Below are positions 28,693 to 39,800 of a stretch of DNA of 64,000 bases, piece by piece (the first letter of the stretch is position 1; every line of letters starts with the position of its first letter). The DNA comes from Microglena sp. YARC (taxonomy: Eukaryota; Chlorophyta; Chlorophyceae; Chlamydomonadales; Chlamydomonadaceae). The notes beneath the pieces were generated by a model. It had not been told where the DNA came from. It worked only from the letters and a program-made list of their open reading frames with translations, and made no database searches. Location: NCBI GenBank assembly GCA_022414725.1, contig CM039463.1, positions 33,300,426 to 33,364,425 of the forward strand, read 5' to 3'. The position numbers and the translations under genes are program-made.

Positions 28693-30880
28693 ACAGGGTT
28701 TGCCAAAAACGAATCATTGATGGTTTTGCCCGGATGTGGAAAGAGCTATGCTGGTCTAGACTTGTCTTATTATTAAACTTTGTGAAAAAATAAGAAACAA
28801 CGTTTTGAAAGATAACGAAATTATATTGGTGTATGCCATATAACTCCCAGGTTAACAACGTGCTAACGAAAAGCAGGGGAGACGGACATGATATCCAAGC
28901 CTGCACGTTTCACAATATCAGCTTGGATAACACTCCGGAGAGTGGACTTAGTGTGTGCAGCTGAGAGAGACGTCGGACAGTAGCAGAAGGAGCCGTAAAG
29001 GTGGAGGATTGATTGGGGGGGGTTACTTCCACGATGGCGGAAGGACTCTCATGACCGCTAGCAGAGGCAGCTGGTGCACAGACGTCTAGCCAATCATCAA
29101 GAGGACCCGGGTCCTCCTTAGGAAGTGACACGGTCGCAGCCATTGCTGATAATGACATTGCGCATCCCGCGCGTCAAGATTCTCCATTCTTGTCGTGGGA
29201 GTTTCTCCAAAATTAAGCGGGAGGCCCTCGCGGAAGTTTGCATCGCAAAGCAGTGGTAGTAAATGAGGGACCGTATAACCCTATCAGCTGGATAACACTC
29301 CGGAGAGTGGACTTAGTGTGTGCAAAAGCACGCCAAATCTATAAATGCGGAGACGAGAATAAATATTACAAAAGATAGGAACCAAAAGGGACAGCCCAGC
29401 GGAGGAAAGGGGGGGGCGGTAGCCTGGAACCTGATCAGGGTACAGGTTAGAAGCGCGCTGTCAGAAGAACCGATGACGCAGTCAACAGTAAGCTGACATA
29501 GTACTGTCAGGACCGATAGTTCTAAGGAAGTACATAAGTAGTCACCAAGTCATAAAACGCGTGAGAGCACCGCAATTCATGCTGACACACAATCTTATTG
29601 GCATCAATTTCGAAGGAGAGTCCGGGAAGAACAACGCATTTTCACTAGATAACATTAAAGCCATCATATTCGAGGAAGTAATGTTGATGACCAGGAGACA
29701 TAAAAAATGAAATGGAACAAGTTCATGCACAACAACCCACATATATGTTCGTAGCCAACGGGGATCTCAACCCAACTGGAATCGATTGACGACGATGCTA
29801 CTAATTGAGATGAAGTTGGGTATGTGCAAAAAAATATTCGATAATAAATATACATTAAACAGTTCAACCATCGACTGAAAACACAACAGGACAGAGATGA
29901 TATGCTCCTCATCCAAGATGAACCTTTTTGAAACGAAACCTAAAGATTTACAAAGAAACCATCAGAAAATGGGTTCGGGAAAGAGAAATACTGTCCCTCA
30001 TTAGACGATGTTGGTAAGCTTGGAATCAAGAGAGCAATCAGCTATCCTGTTTACAGTTCAAAGGTTGTGAAACACTTTCTTTGGACAATCAGCTGGACAA
30101 ACACTAAAAAACGAAAGGCGGCACAAAAGCTATACACTGGCGAATGGTAAAAAAGTATTACTTCGAAACAAGGCTATCTGGCATAAAACAATATCAAGAA
30201 GAGTTGTACATACAAGGAAAAGGATGAGGTTAAAACAGAAATAGTCAAGTTGCGTCCGAATCAGAGGTACACAATAATCGGGCAGACCAAAAAGGACTTC
30301 AAACTACAGGACATATCATCCGAATACATCAAAATAATTATGCACAGACCACGTTTGCAAGAGGTTCGATTTAAGCCACTGCAATACGTGTCACAGCGAA
30401 CAAGGGTCTTGCATTGCAGAGAAGTTTGTTATTACAGATCTGCTAACAATCACAGACAGGAGATGGGTATACTCAGCTGTATCTCGGTGGCCCACAGCTT
30501 CTGACGATATTTTCTGGAGATGGACACAGCAGACATGAGGTTTAGACGAGTTTTTCAATGACAAAAATCTGGAGATACAAATAACAAGACAGGTGAAGAA
30601 ACGTGATTACACAACGCGCCAGAGGAATATGTAGACGTGAATGGTGCAAGGAAATACGTCAAAAGCATGTATGTATTGGATTGTCACGGACACTGAAGGT
30701 GGAGAAGAGAGTGCAGTGCAGTGCAACTGTGGACAGAATAGACAAACTGCGTTGCCACTTCAAGTGGAATGCAGATTGTATGTTGCAATTTTTGCAATAC
30801 CTCGAAAATAACTTTAACAGTCCTAATATATATGGAATGACGAAATCTTGAATATATTTTTCAAAAATAATTCGAATCTA
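28693..30880 (+). pseudogene. Superfamily 1-like helicase, probably the C-terminal part of the polymerase gene
   Basis: Directly after the polymerase segment, another frame shows KNESLMVLPGCGKSYAG with Walker A PGCGKS at 28729-28746. Further blocks follow in helicase order: a TFHN-like block before 28911, IIFEEV (Walker B-like, about 29660), FVANGDLNP (motif III-like, about 29745) and WVYSAVSR (motif VI, about 30463-30486). A degraded Cys/His and VDRID...H...C segment lies near 30720-30810. The frame is broken many times and a Copia derivative is inserted at 28916-29587. A polymerase-helicase fusion would be consistent with the absence of a separate start. Confidence 0.6.
28916..29587 (-). 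mobile_element. Internally deleted Copia element in the helicase
   Basis: In minus orientation it has a full LTR (29587 to 29282), then a leader and the start of a gag-like frame (MAATVSLPKEDPGPLDDW from about 29142), fused at about 28962 to the last 46 bp of a second LTR. CACAA is duplicated outside (28911-28915 and 29588-29592). It therefore arose by deletion within one inserted element, and it gives the 5' leader and gag start of the same family whose 3' half is at 1-2995. Confidence 0.8.
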
Positions 30881-30989
30881 AAATTGCTGTCCAAGGCAAG
30901 CTATTTAGTTGATTAAAAGCGATGGTATTCTACGAGATTTTGAAGATTACTTATCACGAGAACTGACACAAATATAATCAAAAACCACA

Positions 30990-31790
30990 AATAAGCCAAA
31001 TTCAATTAAAAATAACAGCCCCAAAAGATTTTCCAAATCGATGTAGCATTAGCCATTGTCGAGCAAAGAGATAAATAATAACATCACCAAATTCTTTATG
31101 TGCATAGATATCATTTCTAGAAAGGCTATTTTACCCACTGAAAAGCGGCAGGATGAACGACGTATTAGATGCAACTACAGGAATTTATAAGCGATGTAGA
31201 CGAAGGCATCAATAGTGTAGCAGGAGATAATTTTGTTGCATCTTCAATATTGGAGTCTTTCAATAAAGAACTAAATATAAGGATTTATACAGACGTTGCA
31301 AAAGAAGACCACATTACTCCGATGGGGAACAAGCTGGGAATCATTGATAGATTTACCAGGACACTGGAAAGGTTTAATAAAGAAACACTACAACTGGAGG
31401 AACAAGACTAAAAAATGGGTGATCGCACTTTGTTTGAGAGTACAATTAATACACCATTCTGGGTTGAAGATGCAACCCAGAAGAAGTGTATGACGACTAT
31501 GACTACAGTCAAAAGCTATATGAAGCTCAATCAAAGAAAAATGAAAAGATGAATGACAAAGTGACCATGAAAGTAGGAGACAGAGTGCGTGTGATGTTAC
31601 GAATAGAAGAACATTTGAAAAGGAGAACAGCCACGTTTTCCAAGAGATTACACCATTGAGAACATATAGGATACAGATTCAAGCTCAAAGGGGTCAAACG
31701 CCTATACAGACCAAGCGAAATGAACATTGTTAAACATGTCAAGGATCGACTAGAGCAGAGAAGGAGGACAACCATAAGGCGAACTGAGAG
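30990..31790 (+). pseudogene. rve-family (retroviral-type DDE) integrase of the viral element
   Basis: Fragments in several frames keep the expected order. CIDIISRKAIL near 31101-31133 carries the first catalytic Asp. DNFVASSILESFNK and TDVAKEDH...GNKLGIIDRF at about 31224-31353 match the second part of the core as found in Polinton-type integrases. YDYSQKLYEAQSKK and VGDRVRV at about 31490-31600 lead into the C-terminal SH3-like part, and RLYRPSEMNIVKH lies near 31702-31740. It would insert the viral DNA through its terminal repeats. At least four frameshifts and stops make it inactive. Confidence 0.75.
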
Positions 31791-31907
31791 GTCAAAAGCA
31801 TTAATTACTAGACGAAATTGTTACTCATTGGATAAGAAGGCACGAACCAAAAGCGAAACGGAATGTAAGAAGCCAAAACGTTTATGATTGATTATTTATA
31901 CGACTAC

Positions 31908-32857
31908 TAATTTTTCTTCTTATGGTATGCGCAATATGCCCGCGATAATCACCGATCAGGACGCCTAATCATGGATGATTCACGTCGATTCAAGGGTAAT
32001 ACCGACACTGCACGAAAATAACTAGCGGCTAATCACAACAACAGCAGGCAATGGATGCTTCGCAGCCATTAGCCCTACGGCTAATCAGGCACACAACCAG
32101 CCAGTTTAGCCTACGGCTAACAATGGATGCGAAGCTCCATTAGCCTAGTACGGCTAATCAACAACAGCAGGCATGGATGCTTGGCATCCATTAGCCTACG
32201 GCTATACAGGCACACACAAAGGCCAGTCATGGTGTTCCGCTCCATTAGCACTACGGCTAAATCAAAAACAGCCAGACAAACAGACAAGTTAGTGTTTTCC
32301 GCTAACCAAGCAGGGACTCCCCACACACTGCATTCGCGCGTGGCGTCCTAACAAGAAAACAGACACACTACACACACCCCGCACCGACAGTTAGCTAGCG
32401 CTAACCAACAGGGGGAAGTCCTGCACACTTTCGTGCACGAGCGCGAGCCTACAGCACACCACACCTGCGCAAGAGCCGGAATTTCATGTAATACCGCCCA
32501 CGATATCCAACGGAATTGGCACGGAATGCCACCGTACTCCACGGATTGCACAGGAATTCAAGGGATTGCACGGGATTGCATGGGAATACACGGTATTGCA
32601 CGGGAATTGACGGGAATGCACAGAATTCAAGGGATTTGCCACGGGAATGCACGGGAATTCAGGGATTGCGCGGGAATCCACGGTATTGGCACGGGAATGC
32701 ACGGAATGCAACGGGAATTCAGGGATTGCCTACGGGAATGCACGGGGATTGCACAAGGGATAATCAGAGGTTTGTTGAGAGCCTCCGACACCCTAAAATA
32801 GCCGGGCCAGAGCTAGACAGACGCGGAAATTATCTACCCTTCTTGGCATTTTTCGGT
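31908..32857. repeat. Right terminal inverted repeat of the polinton-like virus (outer end lost in the gap)
   Basis: Reverse complement of 6521-7500, block for block, starting TAATTTTTCTTCT and ending at GGCATTTTTCGGT next to the N run. It contains the decayed palindrome array (about 32040-32280) and the CGTGCATTCC-type microrepeat (about 32530-32755). Confidence 0.9.
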
Positions 32858-33857
32858 NNNNNNNNNNNNNNNNNNNNNNNNNNNNNNNNNNNNNNNNNNN
32901 NNNNNNNNNNNNNNNNNNNNNNNNNNNNNNNNNNNNNNNNNNNNNNNNNNNNNNNNNNNNNNNNNNNNNNNNNNNNNNNNNNNNNNNNNNNNNNNNNNNN
33001 NNNNNNNNNNNNNNNNNNNNNNNNNNNNNNNNNNNNNNNNNNNNNNNNNNNNNNNNNNNNNNNNNNNNNNNNNNNNNNNNNNNNNNNNNNNNNNNNNNNN
33101 NNNNNNNNNNNNNNNNNNNNNNNNNNNNNNNNNNNNNNNNNNNNNNNNNNNNNNNNNNNNNNNNNNNNNNNNNNNNNNNNNNNNNNNNNNNNNNNNNNNN
33201 NNNNNNNNNNNNNNNNNNNNNNNNNNNNNNNNNNNNNNNNNNNNNNNNNNNNNNNNNNNNNNNNNNNNNNNNNNNNNNNNNNNNNNNNNNNNNNNNNNNN
33301 NNNNNNNNNNNNNNNNNNNNNNNNNNNNNNNNNNNNNNNNNNNNNNNNNNNNNNNNNNNNNNNNNNNNNNNNNNNNNNNNNNNNNNNNNNNNNNNNNNNN
33401 NNNNNNNNNNNNNNNNNNNNNNNNNNNNNNNNNNNNNNNNNNNNNNNNNNNNNNNNNNNNNNNNNNNNNNNNNNNNNNNNNNNNNNNNNNNNNNNNNNNN
33501 NNNNNNNNNNNNNNNNNNNNNNNNNNNNNNNNNNNNNNNNNNNNNNNNNNNNNNNNNNNNNNNNNNNNNNNNNNNNNNNNNNNNNNNNNNNNNNNNNNNN
33601 NNNNNNNNNNNNNNNNNNNNNNNNNNNNNNNNNNNNNNNNNNNNNNNNNNNNNNNNNNNNNNNNNNNNNNNNNNNNNNNNNNNNNNNNNNNNNNNNNNNN
33701 NNNNNNNNNNNNNNNNNNNNNNNNNNNNNNNNNNNNNNNNNNNNNNNNNNNNNNNNNNNNNNNNNNNNNNNNNNNNNNNNNNNNNNNNNNNNNNNNNNNN
33801 NNNNNNNNNNNNNNNNNNNNNNNNNNNNNNNNNNNNNNNNNNNNNNNNNNNNNNNNN
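32858..33857. other. Assembly gap (1000 N)
   Basis: Exactly 1000 Ns, the usual placeholder for a gap of unknown size. It hides the right virus terminus and its target duplication. Confidence 0.99.
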
Positions 33858-33929
33858 AGTGACTCAGCCATCCAGACACCCAAATCATTCGAAGTGAAGT
33901 TAGACATTTTTAATTTTGCCTAGCCACCT

Positions 33930-34755
33930 CCATCACCCATTCATCACCATCCCAGCACACCCCATGCTTGCCATCCTCCACCCACACTACACACCACACC
34001 TTTCAGGAACAATGTCAGCCTAACCATCACATCATTACCATATTCACATCCCAGCACGCCCCATCACCCTTCATTTCCCACCTACACCACCCACCTTCAT
34101 GACATTCAAGCCACAAGAACCTTCACCATTCATCCCACACGAATCACCATCCCAGCCACCGCCATCCACGCCATCATTCACCACATATCCACCGCACCAG
34201 ACCTTGCAGACAATGTCAAGCCGCCAAGACCTTCACCAATCTTGTAGAGTGCGCCATCTCACCAGTCCCACACGGCCATCTAACGCCGATCATTCACCCA
34301 CTAGTCACCAACACCACCTTTCAGACCAAGTCAAGACCTAAGACCATCTCCCACATCCCATCATTGCTCACCAGACGCCCAATACGCCAGCATCACCACA
34401 CTATCACCACACCACCTTTCAGGAACCAATGTCAGCCCCTAAGACCATCCCATCATCCCCATCATCACCATCCCAGCACGCCATTCACGCCATCATTCAC
34501 CACACTCATCACCACACCACCTTTCCAGACAATGTCAAGCCTAAAGACCGATCACCATCCATCCCATCATCACCGCATCCACAGCACCCATCAGCGCCAT
34601 TCAATTTCACCACACGTAATACCGCACCACTTTCCAGACCGACATGGTCAAGCCTAAGACCTATCTACCATCATTTCCCATCATCACCATCTTCAGGGCA
34701 CGCCATCATGCCACTATCCCACCACACCACCGTTTCAGACAATTGTTAAAGCAGA
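33930..34755. repeat. About 105-bp tandem repeat (CATCACCATCCCAGCACGCC family)
   Basis: About eight units, each with CATCACCATCCCAGCACGCC, CCATCATTCACCAC and ACCTTTCAGACAATGTCAAG. Units vary by many indels. Pro/His/Ser-rich frames through it are artefacts. Confidence 0.8.
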
Positions 34756-34779
34756 AGTCAGCTATGCTTGGTCTCACGA

Positions 34780-36440
34780 CCTCAAAATTTGGGGCCGGGG
34801 GTGGCGCGCTGTGCGCTGCGCGAGACGGTGTGAAGGGACAGAAGCCAAGCTACAAGGAAAGCCAACTAGTGGCAATCATCGGTGAATCGATGTTTCCGAG
34901 ACGTCTCCGTGCGGGGGGCCCCTTAGAGGTTGAGAGGGAAAATCAGATGCTAGTATTACTGGGAAATAAATCTTTTAGGCTGGGAACAAAGGAGGCAGGA
35001 AAGCTGCACAATGCATTAAAACGTATTAATACAAATAAAGATCTATGTGGCAGTTTTTGTCGGTATGGATTGGATGTTTCGAAGACGATGTTTGCCCGTA
35101 TGTTGCTAGGTGGGAGATCAGATGCTGGCATACTAAACAGTTTTAATTTAGGTTTTAGACAGGAAATGAAGAGGATGGAGGCAAGGAAGAGCTGCACAAA
35201 TGCATCCGAAACTGTGATTACTACAAATAAAGGTGCCAAGTCTTCAGCCCGAATGGATTGCTTCGAGAGACTGTTGCCGGGGGCGCCTAGAGGTGAGGAT
35301 CAGATGCTGGCATACAGAAACAATAAATTTAGTTTAGGTAGGGATAAGAAGGCCGATCTGGAAAGCTGCCCACACATGTACCAAACACGCGTTTATAATA
35401 ACAATTAAGGTGGCAGTCTTGATTCGTTGGAATGAATTGTCTATGGAGACTGGTGCAGGCCGAGGTGGACAGTGTTTTGTTGGAACCAATGCTTGGGAAA
35501 ACAAGAAATTTAGGCATGGAAACGAATGGCCGGGAAAGCCTGGCACGAAGCTTCAACACACACCGCCAAACGGATAATTAAAAATAAACAAGGTATAAAA
35601 ATAAAATTTTATAAATTAAGGAGGAGCCAAGTCTTGATTCGATCGCCCGTATATTAGTGTTTCGGAGACTGGTGCGGGGCCTAGAGGGTTGTGAAAGATT
35701 GATTGGTTGGAATACTGGGAAACAATAATTGAAGGCACAAAAAAAAGCTGACACGATGCATCAAAAATTTTGCAAATATGCAAAAAAAAAATAAACCAAA
35801 AAATAAGGTTTGACGAATGGCGGTTTTTTTGACAGGGTGACAGTGGCTTGATTGCTCGAATATGGATTTCTCAGAGAGACGGTTGCGGTCCCTTGGGGTT
35901 GAGAGATTGGTCTGGTGCAAGAAGAGGAAGGACCAGATGTGGAATGTAATACAAATAAGTTGGCAGTCTTGATCTCTCAATATGTTGTATGCTGTCGAGG
36001 ACTGTCGGTCCACAGGGTGAAAGATCTTGATTGCTGCAAGTGAGGATCCTGATTGCTAATTGGATCGGCATCCTACAGGTGAGGATCTGATTGGCTGGGC
36101 ATATTGGAAACAATCATTTAGCAGGGAAGCTGCACACGATATGCAATCCAAATAACCTTATTTATTAAAAGGAAAGGTGGCAGCTCTTGCTTCGCCTCAG
36201 ACGCATGCACGTCTTATGAGGACTGAGTGAGAGCGGCCTAGAGGATCAGATGTTGGAATACTCCAAACCAATAACTTCAGCGGTTTCGGCAGGAAAAAGC
36301 GTAGGAAGGAAGCTGCACCAATGCACAAAAAAAAAATATATTGATACCAATAAAGGGGGCAGTCTTGATTCTCTCGAATGGATATCTATGAGACTGGTGC
36401 GAGGCCTAGAGGTCGATGACCATATGACCTGGAATGACTT
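34780..36440. repeat. About 150-190-bp tandem repeat
   Basis: Eight to nine units with the shared order GGTGGCAGTCTTGATT, CGAATGGAT, GAGACTGGTGCGGGG, CCTAGAGGTTGAG, GATCAGATGCTGG, GAAACAATAA, GGCAGGAAAGCTGCAC, TACAAATAAAG. Early units (34850-35400) are longer and later ones are increasingly deleted. Open frames across it follow the repeat and are not taken as genes. Confidence 0.8.
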
Positions 36441-36469
36441 GAAAACAGTTTTAGCGTTGAAATATATAC

Positions 36470-37600
36470 TATTTATTCTATTCATTACCGGTGATCTATA
36501 TCGACTTTGTTGCTCATTCCATGTACCGGTATCTTTTTCTTTCTTTTTTCTTTTTGTTTGAACAGTATAGGTATAAAAATACCCAAGCAATCAAGAATTC
36601 AATATATACTATGTGTATTATTATATTATTTGTATCATACTGTGTACAGGTATCTTTTTCTTTCTTTTTTCCTTCTTATTAACAAGTGAAAAGCGTATGA
36701 AAATACCAATGCTATATATACTATGTGTATTATTATATTATTTGGATCATACTGTGTACCAGTTCTGTTATGCTGTATTTATTTATTTAATTTGTTTTTG
36801 CTCTTTTTCCTTGTTCCAGCCAATTTCATTTTATTTTTATCTTATCCTGCAATTTTTTTAGTATTTTTATCTTTCCAGCCATTTCTTTTTCTTTTTACCT
36901 TTTCCATTCGAATTATTAACTTATGGCAGATGTCTTCCTGCATCGATGCCTGAAGCACCCTTTTTTCCATCTCAGAAAGGGGTCTACTGGTATCGATCAG
37001 TTATGTGGTGTTTCCAAGGTTGTGCTCAGGGATCATGGTAGCGATCAGGGATTTGGTGTTTTCCAAGGTTGGGGGATTTGATAGGCGGCCGCCAGAAGCG
37101 CCGCGCTGGGTTTCCGAGGGCGGGGGGCAAGATTTGAGTTCCATGGTAGCAGGAAGGTTGGGACAAAACAGAGGCTCCCATCTGTACCGATCGCTGCTGG
37201 TAGTGGAAGAAACGTTGTGGTTTGAGGTATGGAGCTTGCATGGACCCTTTGGTCTTTGGAGGCGCCTTCTCTTCGTCCTTAATTGTCCCTTTTATTTTTA
37301 ATGTATATTTATATATTTGTCTTCTTCTTTCGGTTTCGTTTTTTTGCTCTTAGTTTTGTTTTTGTTTCATTTTCATTTATATTACTTGCAGGCTTTCCTT
37401 GGTGGTTGGCCCTGGCGCAAGCAAACAGCCTGGCCCCCTCAACCTCACGCCTCGTAATAAGGCTAACTAATTATTTATATATTTTATTCCTGATTATTTA
37501 TTTATATATGTATTCATGTATATATATCAGTTTCATATATATATTATTTATGCGTATATTTATTTATAACATGCTTTCCTGTACCTCTGCTTGCTTGCAG
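36470..37600. other. AT-rich, pyrimidine-rich region, no gene recognised
   Basis: Contains two copies of a TATCTTTTTCTTTCTTTTTTC block (36527 and 36650) with ATACTATGTGTATTATTATA (36605 and 36717), and a GC-rich patch at 37080-37260. Phe/Leu/Tyr-rich open frames reflect base composition. Confidence 0.5.
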
Positions 37601-38626
37601 CAAGTTCACGAGGGCGATGTATTCTTTGGCGGCGCCCTCTATTCGTCCTTAATTTCTCGTTTTATTATTAATTTATATTTACACCCAGCTTTATGCCGGT
37701 ATATATTTTTCTTTTGCTTGTTCGCTTTTATTTTTGTGTTTGTTACATTCGTATATTACTTACATGCTTATTTTATTTGCATTACCAATACGCTTTCCTG
37801 TACCCCTGCTTGCAGCAAGTTCACGAGGGCGGCCTAAGTATTCTTTGGCGGCGCCTTCTATTCGTCCTTATTTTAATGTTGTATTCTTTAAATTTTCATG
37901 TATATATTAGTTTCTTTCGTTTTTTGGCTTTTACTTGTGTTTGTTACACCTCTATATTCATGTACCCTGCTTGCAGCATGTTCACAAGGGCGCAGTACTC
38001 TTTGGCGATGCCTTCCATTCGTCCTTACTTTCCCGTTGTATTATTAATTTATATTTATACCCAGGTTTAAACCGGTATATATTTATACCCAGGTTATTTT
38101 ATAGAGTTATTTATTACCCAGGTTTATTTATACCCAGGTTTATTTATACCCAGGTTTATTTATACCCAGGTTTATACGGTATATTTTTTCTTTCGTTTTG
38201 TATTCTTTTTAGTTTTGTGTTTGTTACAATTGTATATTACTTACACGCTTATTATATTTATATTACTTACACACTTTCCTGTACCCCTGCTTGCTTGCAG
38301 CAAGCTCACAAGGGCGCAGTAGTCTGTGGCGGTGTCTTCTATTCCTTCTTAATTTCCCGTTTCTATTTTCTAATTTATATTTATATATCCGTTTTTTTCT
38401 TCTTTCCCCGTTTAAGTTTTTTATTATTATTGCATTTCCTTTTATTATACCTGCACACCTTCCTGTACCTTATTATTGCATTTCCTTTTATAATACTCGC
38501 CTATATTACTTACACAGTTTCCTGCACCCCTGTCAGCAGCAACTTCACGAAGGCACATTACTCAGTGGTGGCGCCTTCTATTCCTTCTTAAATCCCCGTT
38601 TTATTTTTTATTTTTTTTATTTATAT

Positions 38627-38670
<44 letters not shown>

Positions 38671-38792
38671 CATATACTATATATATATAGGTTATTATAT
38701 ATATATATAATACCTACCTATATTACTTCACACGCTTTCCTGTACCCTTGTCAGCAGCAACTTCGCGAGGGCGCAGTAGTCTGTGGCGGCGC
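37570..38792. repeat. Six copies of a splice-acceptor-like segment
   Basis: A segment reading CTGTACCCCTGCTTGCAG, then CAAGTTCACGAGGGCGCAGT and TTTGGCGGCGCCTTCTATTC, recurs with its CAAG at about 37601, 37816, 37977, 38301, 38540 and 38758. Each copy has a pyrimidine-rich tract and AG, like a 3' splice site. The last leads into the candidate exon at 38793. An (AT)n run occupies 38628-38710. Confidence 0.7.
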
Positions 38793-39065
38793 ATGCTCCT
38801 GTACATCCCATTCTCTAGAAGACGATTCGCCGCCATCGCTCCAGCCCCCTCTGTACACCTCAGCTCCGTCAGCTCCGCGGGCATGGGCAGAGGAAGCTCC
38901 AAGGTCGGTGTGGAATCACCCAGTGCCTCTACAACTCTCCCAGCAGCAATTTATCACTTTAGCGCACTCAGGGCCTATGGGGAGCCCAATGCACTGAAGA
39001 TTGCAATCGAAGGCATGAGTGCGGATTGTGTGTCGCATCTCCTGGATGCTGTGCTGGCTGAGAAG
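38793..39065 (+). CDS. Candidate first coding exon of a host gene
   Basis: The frame opens MLLYIPFSRRRFAAIAPAPS, with Arg, Ala and Ser and no acidic residues in the first 30 positions, as in a mitochondrial targeting peptide. It continues to AIEGMSADCVSHLLDAVLAEK and ends at AAG|GTGTGTG (39066), a plausible donor. A pyrimidine-rich tract and AG precede it. G/C-rich codon use differs from the AT-rich surroundings. Downstream sequence to 39424 is G-rich and intron-like. The domain is not recognised. Confidence 0.4.
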
Positions 39066-39424
39066 GTGTGTGTGTGGGTGGGGGGGGTGGGGGGGGTAGG
39101 GAGAGGTGTGTGTGTGTATGTGGAGGGGTGAGGTTCGAGGGGGATGGGAATGCGGGGGAGTTGGGGTGGTGTGGGGTGTGGGGGATGGGATTGGTGTAGG
39201 GGGGTGGGTGGGGGGAGGCCTCTCTGTTCCATTGTGGTGTTGCAACCGTCTGAATGCCAGTGCTGGCTGAGAAGGTGGTTGGTGGGTGGGTGGAGGGGAG
39301 GGGGAAAGGAATAGAGGGGGGGGGGGAGGTTTGTAGGCAGCGATTCATTCCTCCAGTGTACTCAGGGCCTTAGGGCCTCCACCCCTCTAAATTGCTTTTA
39401 GTATGCATCTAAGTCAAGTCATTA
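39066..39424. other. G-rich intron-like sequence
   Basis: Runs of GTGGGGG and GGAGGGG. A copy of TGCTGGCTGAGAAGGTG, the end of the preceding exon plus its donor, recurs at 39262-39278. It ends with a TCTGCATTCAG acceptor-like site at about 39425-39435. Confidence 0.4.
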
Positions 39425-39435
39425 TCTGCATTCAG

Positions 39436-39800
39436 GCAACAGCGGGCTCCACGACCATGAGTGCAATCACAACCTCTATCGCAACTACGACCACCACCAC
39501 AACCACGGCCACAATTATGACCACAACCACAACCACAATCATGACCACTACCACAACTACGACCACCACCACAACCACGGCCAGAATTTTGACCACTACC
39601 ACAACCACAATCATGACCACTACCACAACTACTACCACCACCACAACCACAATCATGACCACAACCACAACCACAATCATGACCACTACCACAACTACGA
39701 CTTACCACCCACAACCACGGCCACAATTTTGACCACTGCCACAAACCACAATCATGACCAACTACCACCAACTACGACCACCACCACCAACCACGGGCCA
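39436..39800 (+). repeat. His-rich repeat (CACAACCACAATCATGACCA type), possibly exonic at its start
   Basis: After the acceptor-like TTCAG the frame beginning GNSGLHDHECNHNLYRNYDH stays open for about 80 codons of His/Asn/Asp/Tyr, e.g. HNHNHDHYHNYDHH. Units of 24-48 bp are built from ACCACAACC and ATCATGACC. The array loses frame near 39700 and passes into the GACCACTACCACTAC satellite. It is either a His-rich repeat exon or simply the start of the satellite. Confidence 0.5.

Noticed and set aside
28910..29158. 82-codon minus-strand frame as a host or viral gene
   Set aside because: It is the start of a Copia gag-like frame running into an LTR end created by an internal deletion.
32516..33888. 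Very long frames across the gap
   Set aside because: They consist mainly of N and have no content.
34644..35408. 254-codon open frame on the plus strand
   Set aside because: It spans two unrelated tandem-repeat families and follows repeat units; no domain or sensible start context.
39409..39771. Gly/Cys/Ser-rich minus-strand frame over the His-rich repeat
   Set aside because: It is the complement of the ACCACAACC repeat; the plus-strand frame has the better splice context.
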